From NCBI GenBank assembly GCA_036743055.1, contig DAINQE010000057.1, forward strand, positions 1-13,943: a DNA stretch of 13,943 nt, read 5' to 3'. Source of the DNA: Sabulitectum sp036743055. GTDB taxonomy: Bacteria; Fermentibacterota; Fermentibacteria; Fermentibacterales; JCC-6. Positions within the stretch are counted from its first letter, which is position 1. Every line of letters begins with the position of its first letter. This document shows positions 7,818 to 13,943 of the stretch, piece by piece. A program made the translations under genes and the position numbers. Below the pieces are notes generated by a model. That model searched no databases. It had not been told where the DNA came from and saw only the letters and a list, made by a program, of their open reading frames with translations.

Positions 7818-8343
7818 TGCAGAACTCCCTCTTCAGAATGGAATAAACATCGTGGTCGACATACGCACCGTAAAGCAGCTCCTCCTCCCGGAGGGTACCT
7901 TCATAAACCAGACCGGCCCTCCTGGCAACCGCTATGCTGGGCAGGTTACCCGAGGCGCATCTGATCTCGATGCGGTTAAGGCCCATTTCATGGAAACCCT
8001 CCCGCAGCAGTTCTTTCACAGCCAGGGTCGCCAGACCCCTGCCGGTGTATCCGCTGCCCAGCCAGTAGCCCAGTTCAGCGTTCCTGTTCCGCAGGTCCAC
8101 CGGGTGGAAACCGGCCACACCCGCGGCGCGGCCTCCGCTGATGATAACATAGTTGCACCCCAGCCCTCCGAGGGCCTGCTCAGCCGCTCCTTCCAGGTAC
8201 TGCCTGGTGTCCTCCGGCGACTCCACGCCATCCACCCAGGCGAGCCACTTCCTCAGGTGCTCCCTGCTTTGGTCTATCAGCTGGAACAGCTCTTCCGCGA
8301 AGGTGGTATCAGCCGGCTCCATGCGGAACGGGATCGCACCCAC
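7804..8343 (-). CDS. GNAT N-acetyltransferase, RimJ/RimL type
   Basis: The 179-residue protein has the GNAT fold layout: an N-terminal beta-alpha region, a central strand (LGYWLGSGYTGRGLATLAVK) carrying the acetyl-CoA pyrophosphate-binding pattern GYTGRGLAT, then GLNRIEIRCASGNLPSIAVA and ARRAGLVYEGTLREE. This is the RimJ/RimL/YdaF-like subfamily, which acetylates protein N-termini or small amines; the substrate here is unknown. The start is probably the GTG at 8343, seven bases after the hydE stop, with an AAGG about 12 bases upstream. An ATG at 8322 is an alternative without a ribosome site. The stop overlaps the decarboxylase TTG start by 14 bases. Its place directly before an arginine decarboxylase makes an amine such as agmatine a possible but untested substrate. 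Confidence 0.87.
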   Translation of the reverse strand: MGAIPFRMEPADTTFAEELFQLIDQSREHLRKWLAWVDGVESPEDTRQYLEGAAEQALGGLGCNYVIISGGRAAGVAGFHPVDLRNRNAELGYWLGSGYTGRGLATLAVKELLREGFHEMGLNRIEIRCASGNLPSIAVARRAGLVYEGTLREEELLYGAYVDHDVYSILKREFCIGTD

Positions 8344-8350
8344 GGAGGTT

Positions 8351-9442
8351 CTATGCCTTCCTTGCGGCGAAGTGGAGAGAATCGCCCCACTCGTCGAACC
8401 CCACCACTCTGCCCACCATTTCCACCCTCCTGCGAAGGCAGTTCAGGCACTCTTCCCTGTCCTCGTCCACACAGGGCTTGTTCTCGTAGAGAAGGTAGTT
8501 CTCCCTGAACTCCAGGGGAGTGAGCTGGGGCATCAGAACATTCGCTCCGAATGTGAGCCCCTTCTCCCTTCCCACGGGATCCAGGGCCTGCAGCGCGGTT
8601 GTGGCGGCTATGTTGGTGTCCTTCGTGAGGAGCCTGGTAAGGGCTATCATCATGAGCCCCATTCTGGTCCGTTCAGCGTCGTTCATGATGGACGCACTAC
8701 CCATCGGCGTGTCCTTATGGGGTATGAAGGGGCCCATTCCGTACATGTCGAAGTCGTGCCTGCGGTAGAAGAGAAGGTCGTCCGCCAGCATCTCCGGGGT
8801 CTGCCCCGGAAGGCCGATCATCACCCCCGTACCCACCTGGAACCCGGCTTCACGAAGGGCATCCAGGGATCTAAGCCTGGAGTCCAGTGTCTGGTCACCC
8901 GGGTGTATGGCCTCAAAAAGGCCCGGATTGGTTGTCTCTATTCGAAGGAGGTAGCGGTGGGCCCCGGCTTCGCGGAACCTCCTGTAGGTCTCCAGGGAGT
9001 GCTCCCCCACGCAGAGGGTAACACCCAGACCGTCGGGCAGGGAAGGTGACACGGTTTCATTCTTTACTCGCCTCACCACCCTCTCCACCAGGTCCACGAA
9101 ATCACTGTCGTGTCTTTCGCCGCTCTGAAGCACCATTGAACCGTAGCGCACTTCGGCGCACCACCTGGCGGCCTCCACTATGGAATCCTCGGAAACGGTG
9201 TATCTCTGCACCTTCGTATTCGACCGCCTGATACCGCAGTACCTGCAGTCCAGGGCGCACACGTTGGAGAACTCCACCAGGCCCCTGTAGTAAACCTTGT
9301 TCCCGCAGTGCTCAAGCACGGTGTGCTCCGCGGCCTTCCTTATCTCCTCTATCTTCTCAGGGTCGGTCTCCCTGAGGAATCCGGCCAGGGTGTCCCTGTC
9401 AGGCACCCCCCGGAAGAGTTCCAGCACTTCCCCGGTGTCCAT
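8351..9442 (-). CDS. hydE: [FeFe]-hydrogenase H-cluster radical SAM maturase HydE
   Basis: HydE is a radical SAM enzyme that, with HydF and HydG, builds the 2Fe subcluster of [FeFe]-hydrogenase. The 363-residue protein has the radical SAM cluster motif CALDCRYC (C62, C66, C69) after RGLVEFSN, the VLQSGE and YLLRIETTNPGLFEAIHPGD stretches, GLPGQT near 210, and GPFIPHKDTPMG. It also has the optional second-cluster cysteines C324, C332 and C335 (CVDEDREECLNC), with the same spacing as Thermotoga HydE (348 residues). The ATG at 9442 follows a strong AGGAGG by six bases. It is the first gene of the minus-strand operon. No hydF, hydG or hydrogenase subunit is in the window. The related PylB and BioB families were considered, but the two-cluster cysteine pattern and the RGLVEFSN and GPFIPH blocks favour HydE. 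Confidence 0.92.
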   Translation of the reverse strand: MDTGEVLELFRGVPDRDTLAGFLRETDPEKIEEIRKAAEHTVLEHCGNKVYYRGLVEFSNVCALDCRYCGIRRSNTKVQRYTVSEDSIVEAARWCAEVRYGSMVLQSGERHDSDFVDLVERVVRRVKNETVSPSLPDGLGVTLCVGEHSLETYRRFREAGAHRYLLRIETTNPGLFEAIHPGDQTLDSRLRSLDALREAGFQVGTGVMIGLPGQTPEMLADDLLFYRRHDFDMYGMGPFIPHKDTPMGSASIMNDAERTRMGLMMIALTRLLTKDTNIAATTALQALDPVGREKGLTFGANVLMPQLTPLEFRENYLLYENKPCVDEDREECLNCLRRRVEMVGRVVGFDEWGDSLHFAARKA

Positions 9443-9532
9443 GAAAGCCCTCCTTTCCAGTCTCCGAACATACTCGATCCCGGCTAAAAGGTCCGGTAGC
9501 TCCGGGGATTTCCTGAAACTATATTAGCCTCC
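9443..9532. promoter_or_regulatory. Divergent promoter region between hydE and the antiporter gene
   Basis: This 90-base spacer must serve both transcription units. An AT-rich core holds TATATT on the plus strand (9520-9525) and TAATAT on the minus strand (9526-9521), so one element could act as -10 for both directions. No convincing -35 is visible on either side. On the plus side the -10 ends seven bases before the antiporter ATG, which would give a leaderless mRNA. Assignment rests on pattern alone. Confidence 0.4.
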
Positions 9533-10768
9533 ATGTTGGAAATGGTCTGGCAGGCCCTTCTGGGTTTCAGGGACGTTGTGAGCGTCCATCCCGTATTCGG
9601 AGTGGGTATCCTTCTGGTGGGAAGCTTCTTCCTGGGAAGGCTGGCCGCTTCCGCTGGAATCCCATCCATAACCGGTTTCATCGTCGCCGGGCTGCTCCTG
9701 GGCCCCCACGCCACAGGAATGGTTCACACCGACCTGCACGATGAACTGGGCGCCGTCACGGAGGTCGCACTTGCGGTTATCGCCCTGGTCATCGGAAGCG
9801 AGTTCAGCCTTGTGAAACTGAAGCGCACCGGCAGGGCGGTGCTTATCATAACCGCGGCCCAGATGTTCCTCTCATTCGCCGCGGTCACACTTATCCTGTG
9901 GCTCACAGGGCTGATGCCCATCGAGGGAGCGGCCCTCCTTGGAGCCGTGGCCTCGGCCACAGCCCCGGCGGCAACGGTGGCCATAGTACGGGACCTGAAG
10001 GCCAGAGGGCCTTTCATAGATCACCTCTACGGAATAGTGGCGCTGGACGACGCGGGCTGCGTGCTGCTCTTCAGCATAGTGGCCGCCTTCGCAGGGAGCA
10101 GGCTGGGCGGAGGAGAGGCCGGAATAGTACACGGCATGGTTCACGCCGGCAGGGAAATATTCGGATCCCTTATACTGGGCGGCGTCACCGGCTGGCTCAT
10201 CCATGTGTTCACCGTAAGACGGGGCAGGTCCAACGAGGTTTACATCGTGAGCCTGGGAATGCTCTGTCTACTCACGGCCATCGCCACCACATTCGGGTTC
10301 TCCCCCCTCCTTGCGGGTATGACCGCCGGGGCGGTTCTCGCCAACCTGGGCAGGGGCGCCTTCCGCATCATCGCCTCTCTGGAGCAGCTCTCCCCTCCGC
10401 TTTACGCGACTTTCTTTGCCATAGCCGGCACGGAACTGAGCATCAGCGTGTTCTCCAGCGGGCCGGTGCTCACAATGGGAGTACTTTTCATACTTGCCAG
10501 GGCCTTCGGGAAATACTTCGGGGTCTGGGGCGGAGCCCTCGCCGCAGGCAGCCACAGGCTCATAAGGAACTATCTGGGCCTCGCCATGCTTCCCCAGGCA
10601 GGGGTGGCAATAGGACTTGCCCTTTATATTCAGGCGGCTCCGTTCTTCATTGGGCATGAAGAGCTTGCGGCAACCATAGTAAGCATCGTTCTCATGAGCG
10701 TTTTCGTAAACGAGCTCACAGGGCCGCCGGTATCCAAGTACGCCGTGGTCCGTGGCGCAACCCTCTAG
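9533..10768 (+). CDS. Cation:proton antiporter, CPA2/KefB-type membrane domain
   Basis: This 411-residue integral membrane protein has about 12 hydrophobic segments. The family pattern is clear: GFIVAGLLLGPHATGMV near 48-64, ALVIGSEFSLVKLKRTGR near 84-101, ATAPAATVAIVRDLK near 142-156, and the paired aspartates of ALDDAGCVLL (D172, D173) expected in electrogenic CPA antiporters. It exchanges Na+ or K+ for protons across the inner membrane; the ion cannot be read from sequence. It has no C-terminal RCK/TrkA-N nucleotide-binding domain. Instead, a separate PTS EIIA-domain gene begins 12 bases downstream, a pairing that suggests regulation. No ribosome site precedes the ATG at 9533, which lies seven bases after a TATATT box, so initiation may be leaderless. 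An ATG at 9542 is an alternative. Confidence 0.9.
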   Translation: MLEMVWQALLGFRDVVSVHPVFGVGILLVGSFFLGRLAASAGIPSITGFIVAGLLLGPHATGMVHTDLHDELGAVTEVALAVIALVIGSEFSLVKLKRTGRAVLIITAAQMFLSFAAVTLILWLTGLMPIEGAALLGAVASATAPAATVAIVRDLKARGPFIDHLYGIVALDDAGCVLLFSIVAAFAGSRLGGGEAGIVHGMVHAGREIFGSLILGGVTGWLIHVFTVRRGRSNEVYIVSLGMLCLLTAIATTFGFSPLLAGMTAGAVLANLGRGAFRIIASLEQLSPPLYATFFAIAGTELSISVFSSGPVLTMGVLFILARAFGKYFGVWGGALAAGSHRLIRNYLGLAMLPQAGVAIGLALYIQAAPFFIGHEELAATIVSIVLMSVFVNELTGPPVSKYAVVRGATL

Positions 10769-10780
10769 CAGAGGCGAAAC

Positions 10781-11240
10781 ATGAACATATCCGACATTCT
10801 CAGCATCACAGGCTGCAAAAGGAAGCTCGCCGCAAGCCAGCGGGACGAGGCCCTGGGGGTAATGGCGGAACTCCTCTCGAAAAGCCCCAACGCAGGCGGA
10901 GTAACTCCCCAGGCCCTTCTCCAGGGCATGCAGGAAAGGGAGGCCCTGGGATCCACCGGAGTGGGCAACGGAGTGGCCATTCCCCACTGCAGGCTCCCGG
11001 GCATGAAGGGGTTCGCTCTAGCCCTGTCGGTCTGCGACAGGGGAATAGCCTGGAACTCCATCGATCACCGCAGCGTTCACATAATCTGCGCCATAGCAGG
11101 CCCCATGGAGGGCACCGAGGACCATCTCAGGCTGCTGGCCGGAGCCGCCAGGGTGCTGAACAACGGCAAGGCCAGATACGAGCTTCTCAACGCCCAGACG
11201 GAATTCGCCATGCGGGAAGCCTTCCTCTACCACCTCTCAC
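10781..11240 (+). CDS. PTS EIIA (fructose/nitrogen-type) domain protein, 3' end lost in assembly gap
   Basis: The 153 visible residues cover essentially a whole EIIA(Fru/Ntr) domain. GVGNGVAIPHCRLPG contains the phosphorylatable histidine H69 (consensus IPH), followed by ALSVCDRGIAWNS, VHIICAIAGPMEGTEDHLRL and a closing helix, EFAMREAFLYHLS. Such domains carry phosphate from HPr-type donors and often regulate partner proteins instead of moving sugar. No EIIB or EIIC is nearby. The gene starts 12 bases after the antiporter stop with AGAGG six bases before the ATG. Known CPA antiporters in other bacteria carry a fused EIIA-like domain, so phosphorylation-controlled antiport is a reasonable inference. 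The domain ends about where the gap begins, so the missing part may be only a few residues or a further domain. Confidence 0.85.
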
Positions 11241-11340
11241 NNNNNNNNNNNNNNNNNNNNNNNNNNNNNNNNNNNNNNNNNNNNNNNNNNNNNNNNNNNN
11301 NNNNNNNNNNNNNNNNNNNNNNNNNNNNNNNNNNNNNNNN
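11241..11340. other. Assembly gap (100 N), true missing sequence
   Basis: 100 N of placeholder length. Unlike the other gap, the flanks share no overlap, so sequence of unknown length is missing. The downstream coding frame does not match the EIIA frame at 100 bases, but the nominal length means nothing for frame. Confidence 0.9.
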
Positions 11341-11507
11341 GGAGCAGACCGGAACCGCGTATGATAATGACCCTGATCCCCGAGGATCAGGTGGAAACGA
11401 CCGTATCCGCGGTGGAGGAGATCACCGGTGATCTGGACACCCACCGCGGCGCATGCATCATGGTGATCAACGCGGCAACGGTAAGAGGAAGTCTCGAGAC
11501 TCTGTGA
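11341..11507 (+). CDS. C-terminal tail of an unidentified protein (gap-truncated), weakly PII-like
   Basis: After the gap one open frame runs to a TGA at 11505-11507. It reads SRPEPRMIMTLIPEDQVETT, then VSAVEEITGDLDTHRGACIM, then VINAATVRGSLETL. The first complete codon is at 11343, so the piece is at least 54 residues, 5' partial. The order strand (MIMTLIP), helix (EDQVETTVSAVEEITGDL), glycine, strand (ACIMVINA) looks like the last half of a ferredoxin-like or PII-like small regulatory domain, but I recognise no signature and do not assign a family. It could be a separate small gene or the C-terminus of the EIIA protein. The SHMT-family gene follows 28 bases later. An internal ATG at 11361 has no ribosome site and is probably not the start. 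Confidence 0.55.
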
Positions 11508-11515
11508 GTCAGAGT
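11499..11515 (+). repeat. Small inverted repeat before the SHMT-like gene
   Basis: ACTCTG and CAGAGT form a 6-base stem with a 5-base loop that spans the stop codon of the preceding gene. It abuts the palindrome GTCTCGAGAC at 11491-11500. No U-run follows. Too short to call a terminator; it may be chance or a weak hairpin. Confidence 0.25.
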
Positions 11516-11535
11516 TAAGTTAACGGAGGATATGT

Positions 11536-12969
11536 ATGAGTGACCTTTCCGCAAAAATGAACGAGCTTTTCGGCAGGATCGAGAGGAACAACCTCTGGAG
11601 ACAGAGGCAGTGCGTGAACCTGATCCCCAGTGAGAACACCCCCAGCCCCCTTGTTAAGGCCTGCGAGATCTGCGACCCCGCCGGCAGGTACGCCGAGCAC
11701 CGCAACATGAAGGGCAAGGAGGTCTACTTCTACCACGGAACCGATTTCATCAGGGACATAGAGATCGAGGCCCAGGAGGCCCTCTGCGAGTACTTCCAGT
11801 GCTCCGAGGCGGAACTCCGCCCGGTTAGCGGCCAGATGTCCAACGAGGTTGTGTTCAAGGCCGTAACCAAGTTCGCCAACAGAACCTCCCCGGAGGGCAC
11901 CTTCCGGAAGCTCAGATCCGTGATGAACAACGACCTGGGCATGGGAGGCCACCTCTCCAGCCAGCCCATGGGCGCCCTGTTCAACTTCGTGGAGATCAAC
12001 CCCGACACGGGCAAGGAGAACTGCGTGAACTTCCCCGTGCAGAAGGACAACCCCTACAAGATCGACGAGGAGAAGATGATCGAACTCCTCGACTCGAACA
12101 GGCCTGAACTGGTTGTCTTCGGAAAGAGCATGTTCCTCTACCCCGAACCGGTGAAGAAGCTCTGCGACCACATCGCCAACTGGGAGGACAAGCCGGTGGT
12201 CATGTACGACATGGCCCATGTGTTCGGCCTCTACGGAGCTTTCCAGGCCCCGCTTGCCGAAGGCGCCGACGTTGTAACCGGCTCCACCCACAAGACCTAC
12301 TTCGGCCCCCAGAGGGGCGCCATCGTCAGCAACATGGCGAAGAAGACCCCCTTCAGGAAGCTCTGGCTCGACATCAACAGCAGGGCATTCCCCGGCTCCA
12401 CCTCCAACCACCACCTTGCAACCCTTCTCGGCCTCCTCGTGGCCACCCACGAGATGAACGCCTTCAAGGACGAGTACCAGGCAAAGGTTCTCTCCAACGC
12501 CAGGGCCTTCGCGAAGCACCTGGCCGACAACGGCCTGAAGGTGGAGGGCGACCCGAAGGACGGTTACACCAGGACACACCAGGTAGTGGTAAGGGTTATC
12601 GACCACGGCGACGGCGCCGAGATAGCCGACCGCCTCCAGGAGAACAACATAGTAGTGAACTACCAGGCCCTCCCCGATGACGACACCTTCCTCACCTCCA
12701 GCGGCATCAGAACAGGCGTAAGTGAAATGACCAGGTTCGGCATGAACGAAGACGACTTCGGCGAACTGGCCCAGCTCATGGCAAGGGTCATCGTGAAGAA
12801 CGAGAACGTCGCCGACCAGGTAACCCAGTTCAGAAGCAGGTTCATGAAGATGCGCTACACCCTCCCCCTTGAGGAGAGCATAGCGCTTGCCTCCAGGGCA
12901 ATGGCCAGCGCCTACCCCACGGGAGAGTACGTGAAGCTCTTCGCCGACAACCTGGCAAAACTGGTATAG
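11536..12969 (+). CDS. Divergent serine hydroxymethyltransferase family PLP enzyme
   Basis: The fold and active-site blocks are those of SHMT (serine plus tetrahydrofolate to glycine plus methylene-THF): NLIPSENTPSP (28-38, E33), RPVSGQMSNEVVF near 95, GMGGHLSSQPMG (135-146), YDMAHVFGLYGAF with PLP-contacting D225 and H228, and GSTHKTYFGPQRG with Schiff-base K253. The wording differs from housekeeping GlyA (LIASENY, TTTTHKTLRGPRGG), and at 477 residues it is longer than the usual roughly 415-430. It belongs to a separate branch, so the substrate (serine, another beta-hydroxy amino acid or an alpha-methyl analogue) is open. The ATG at 11536 has GGAGG six bases upstream. It lies 28 bases after the gap-truncated gene and may share its transcript. 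A hairpin follows the stop. Confidence 0.85.
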   Translation: MSDLSAKMNELFGRIERNNLWRQRQCVNLIPSENTPSPLVKACEICDPAGRYAEHRNMKGKEVYFYHGTDFIRDIEIEAQEALCEYFQCSEAELRPVSGQMSNEVVFKAVTKFANRTSPEGTFRKLRSVMNNDLGMGGHLSSQPMGALFNFVEINPDTGKENCVNFPVQKDNPYKIDEEKMIELLDSNRPELVVFGKSMFLYPEPVKKLCDHIANWEDKPVVMYDMAHVFGLYGAFQAPLAEGADVVTGSTHKTYFGPQRGAIVSNMAKKTPFRKLWLDINSRAFPGSTSNHHLATLLGLLVATHEMNAFKDEYQAKVLSNARAFAKHLADNGLKVEGDPKDGYTRTHQVVVRVIDHGDGAEIADRLQENNIVVNYQALPDDDTFLTSSGIRTGVSEMTRFGMNEDDFGELAQLMARVIVKNENVADQVTQFRSRFMKMRYTLPLEESIALASRAMASAYPTGEYVKLFADNLAKLV

Positions 12970-12994
12970 GCCCCGCAAAAAAGAGTGAAACAGC

Positions 12995-13022
12995 ACCGGC
13001 GGGGCAGCAATGTCCCGCCGGT
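12995..13022 (+). terminator. GC-rich hairpin between the SHMT-like and barrel genes
   Basis: Perfect 9-base arms, ACCGGCGGG (12995-13003) and CCCGCCGGT (13014-13022), enclose a 10-base loop. It begins 26 bases after the SHMT-like stop and ends about 20 bases before the barrel ATG. The stem is strong but AATTCAAGG follows instead of a U-run, so it may be an inefficient terminator, an mRNA stabiliser or an attenuator. Confidence 0.5.
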
Positions 13023-13042
13023 AATTCAAGGAAGGAAGAACG

Positions 13043-13474
13043 ATGAACGCACTTATCATTGCAGCCATGATCTCCTTCTCCCCGGGAAAGGGTGATACCG
13101 GTCTCGGCCTCATCGCCGGCAACCCCACCGGCATCTCCTTCAAGCACTTCACCAGCGTCACCACCGCCTTTGACGCCGCCGCCGCCTGGAGCTTCACCGA
13201 CGAATGGGTGATGGTCCACGGCGACTATCTCTGGCACAGCTTCGGCGACATCGAAGTGGAAAAGGGCCAGCTTCCCTGGTACTACGGCCTGGGAGCATGG
13301 GTAGCCTTCGGCGACGACGACACCTTCATAGGAGGCAGGGTGCCGGTGGGCATCGAATACCTCTTCGCCCACAACGACATCGACATGTTCCTGGAGGTTG
13401 CCCCGGGGCTCAGCATCGTACCGGACACCGACTTCTACATCGACGCGGCAATAGGTGTCAGGTTCTTCTTCTAA
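13043..13474 (+). CDS. Small secreted protein, probable outer-membrane beta-barrel
   Basis: The 143-residue product starts with a short hydrophobic leader, MNALIIAAMISFSPG, consistent with a signal peptide, then alternating strands rich in aromatic residues and glycine: GLGLIAGNPTGISFKHF, TAFDAAAAWSF, WVMVHGDYLWHSFGDIEV, WYYGLGAWVAFGDDDTFIGG, VPVGIEYLF, DMFLEVAPGLSIVPDTDFYI and AAIGVRFFF. The terminal phenylalanine is the classic last-strand signal of outer-membrane barrels. About eight strands fit the length, like small OmpA/OmpX-type barrels. The GLGLIAGNPTGISFK opening recurs in small predicted barrel proteins of several Gram-negative phyla; no function is known. The ATG at 13043 has GGAAG four bases upstream. 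A hairpin separates it from the gene before. Confidence 0.8.
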   Translation: MNALIIAAMISFSPGKGDTGLGLIAGNPTGISFKHFTSVTTAFDAAAAWSFTDEWVMVHGDYLWHSFGDIEVEKGQLPWYYGLGAWVAFGDDDTFIGGRVPVGIEYLFAHNDIDMFLEVAPGLSIVPDTDFYIDAAIGVRFFF

Positions 13475-13538
13475 ACCAGGGAGGCAGCAAAAACTCCGCA
13501 ACCTGATAAGGCACCCCGCCAGGTCAGCACTCCACTGG

Positions 13539-13943
13539 ATGGCCAGGAGGGAGTCCCTCCGCGGCCCATTCCACAAAAACACCTGGACAAACGAGATGAC
13601 AAGACTGTCCATGGCAGTCCCCGGCATGCTCCCCAGGGGCAATGTCTACTGCTTCGACCACGCCCTGAAAAACCTCCCCGACCACTCCCCCATCCTGGAG
13701 ATAGGCTCCTTCTGCGGCCTCAGCGCATGCATGATCACCCTGCTCAAGCGCAGGCACAACACAAAGAACCAGCTTATCTGCTGCGACCCCTGGGAGTTCA
13801 CCGAAGCCGGGTTCACCGGCACAACGAATGACTTCATTCAAGAAAGCTTCCAGCGCAACACGAAGCACTTCTGCCCCAACGACCCTCCCCTGGCCTTCCG
13901 CATGACCTCCGATGAGTTCTTCAAGTGCTGGAAACAGAACCAG
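13539..13943 (+). CDS. Class I SAM-dependent methyltransferase, 5' start uncertain, 3' end outside window
   Basis: An open frame reaches the window end. HSPILEIGSFCGLSACMITL is motif I (SAM-binding GxxxG-like loop) and LICCDPWEF carries the acidic residue that follows strand beta-2, the pattern of Methyltransf_24-type class I methyltransferases. The substrate is unknown; similar proteins often modify sugars or secondary metabolites. The start is unclear. The frame is open from a TAG at 13452-13454. GTG 13455 would overlap the barrel gene, and ATGs at 13539, 13596 and 13611 all lack a good ribosome site. A GGGAGG at 13479-13484 has no normal start codon at the right distance. I list 13539 as a middle choice; residues from ARRESLRGPF onward look conserved-like in composition. 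Confidence 0.7.
   Translation, partial: MARRESLRGPFHKNTWTNEMTRLSMAVPGMLPRGNVYCFDHALKNLPDHSPILEIGSFCGLSACMITLLKRRHNTKNQLICCDPWEFTEAGFTGTTNDFIQESFQRNTKHFCPNDPPLAFRMTSDEFFKCWKQNQ

Noticed and set aside
11515..13197. 560-residue open frame on the minus strand opposite the SHMT-like gene
   Set aside because: Composition is dominated by V, G, H and L with no recognisable motif; it is the antisense shadow of a high-GC gene with strong homology on the plus strand.
1..13943. CRISPR array, tRNA, rRNA, insertion sequence, phage or toxin-antitoxin genes
   Set aside because: No regularly spaced repeats, cloverleaf-like segments, transposase or integrase motifs, or small paired toxin-like genes were seen by eye on either strand.

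Overview
The window comes from a bacterial draft or metagenome-derived assembly: it carries two 100-base runs of N. GC content is fairly high and arginine is often AGG. Gene content points to a Gram-negative anaerobe: a small outer-membrane-barrel-like protein, a [FeFe]-hydrogenase maturase (hydE), an AdiA-type arginine decarboxylase and a divergent SHMT-family enzyme. The barrel type and codon use would suit an FCB-group candidate phylum, but that is an impression, not a demonstration.

Layout. Bases 1-9442 are all minus strand. Reading in the direction of transcription from about 9442: hydE, a RimJ/RimL-type GNAT acetyltransferase, an AdiA-like decarboxylase, a P2-like P-type ATPase, a DUF2809 membrane protein and a ChaN-family protein. 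These are packed with overlaps or gaps of 16 bases or less and look like one operon. A 77-base spacer with its own probable promoter follows, then prfB (RF2, with a clear programmed +1 frameshift site) and the start of lysS, which is cut by the window edge. The prfB-lysS order is also found in E. coli. Bases 9533-13943 are plus strand: a CPA2-type cation/proton antiporter, a PTS EIIA-domain protein that runs into an N gap, the C-terminal tail of an unidentified protein after the gap, the SHMT-like enzyme, the barrel protein, and a partial SAM methyltransferase at the right edge.

How the genes may work together. The minus operon couples a proton-consuming arginine decarboxylase to an ion pump whose ion-site residues depart from the calcium-pump pattern. 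The divergent plus operon opens with a proton antiporter next to a PTS EIIA domain. A pH or cation homeostasis theme on both sides of the 9443-9532 divergent region is plausible but inferred.

Two sequence-quality points matter for any reader. The N gap at 6196-6295 is flanked by the same 55 bases on both sides, so it is an unmerged contig overlap. Removing 155 bases restores a 769-residue decarboxylase in frame. The gap at 11241-11340 has no such overlap and hides real sequence. I found no CRISPR array, tRNA, rRNA, insertion sequence or defence system.
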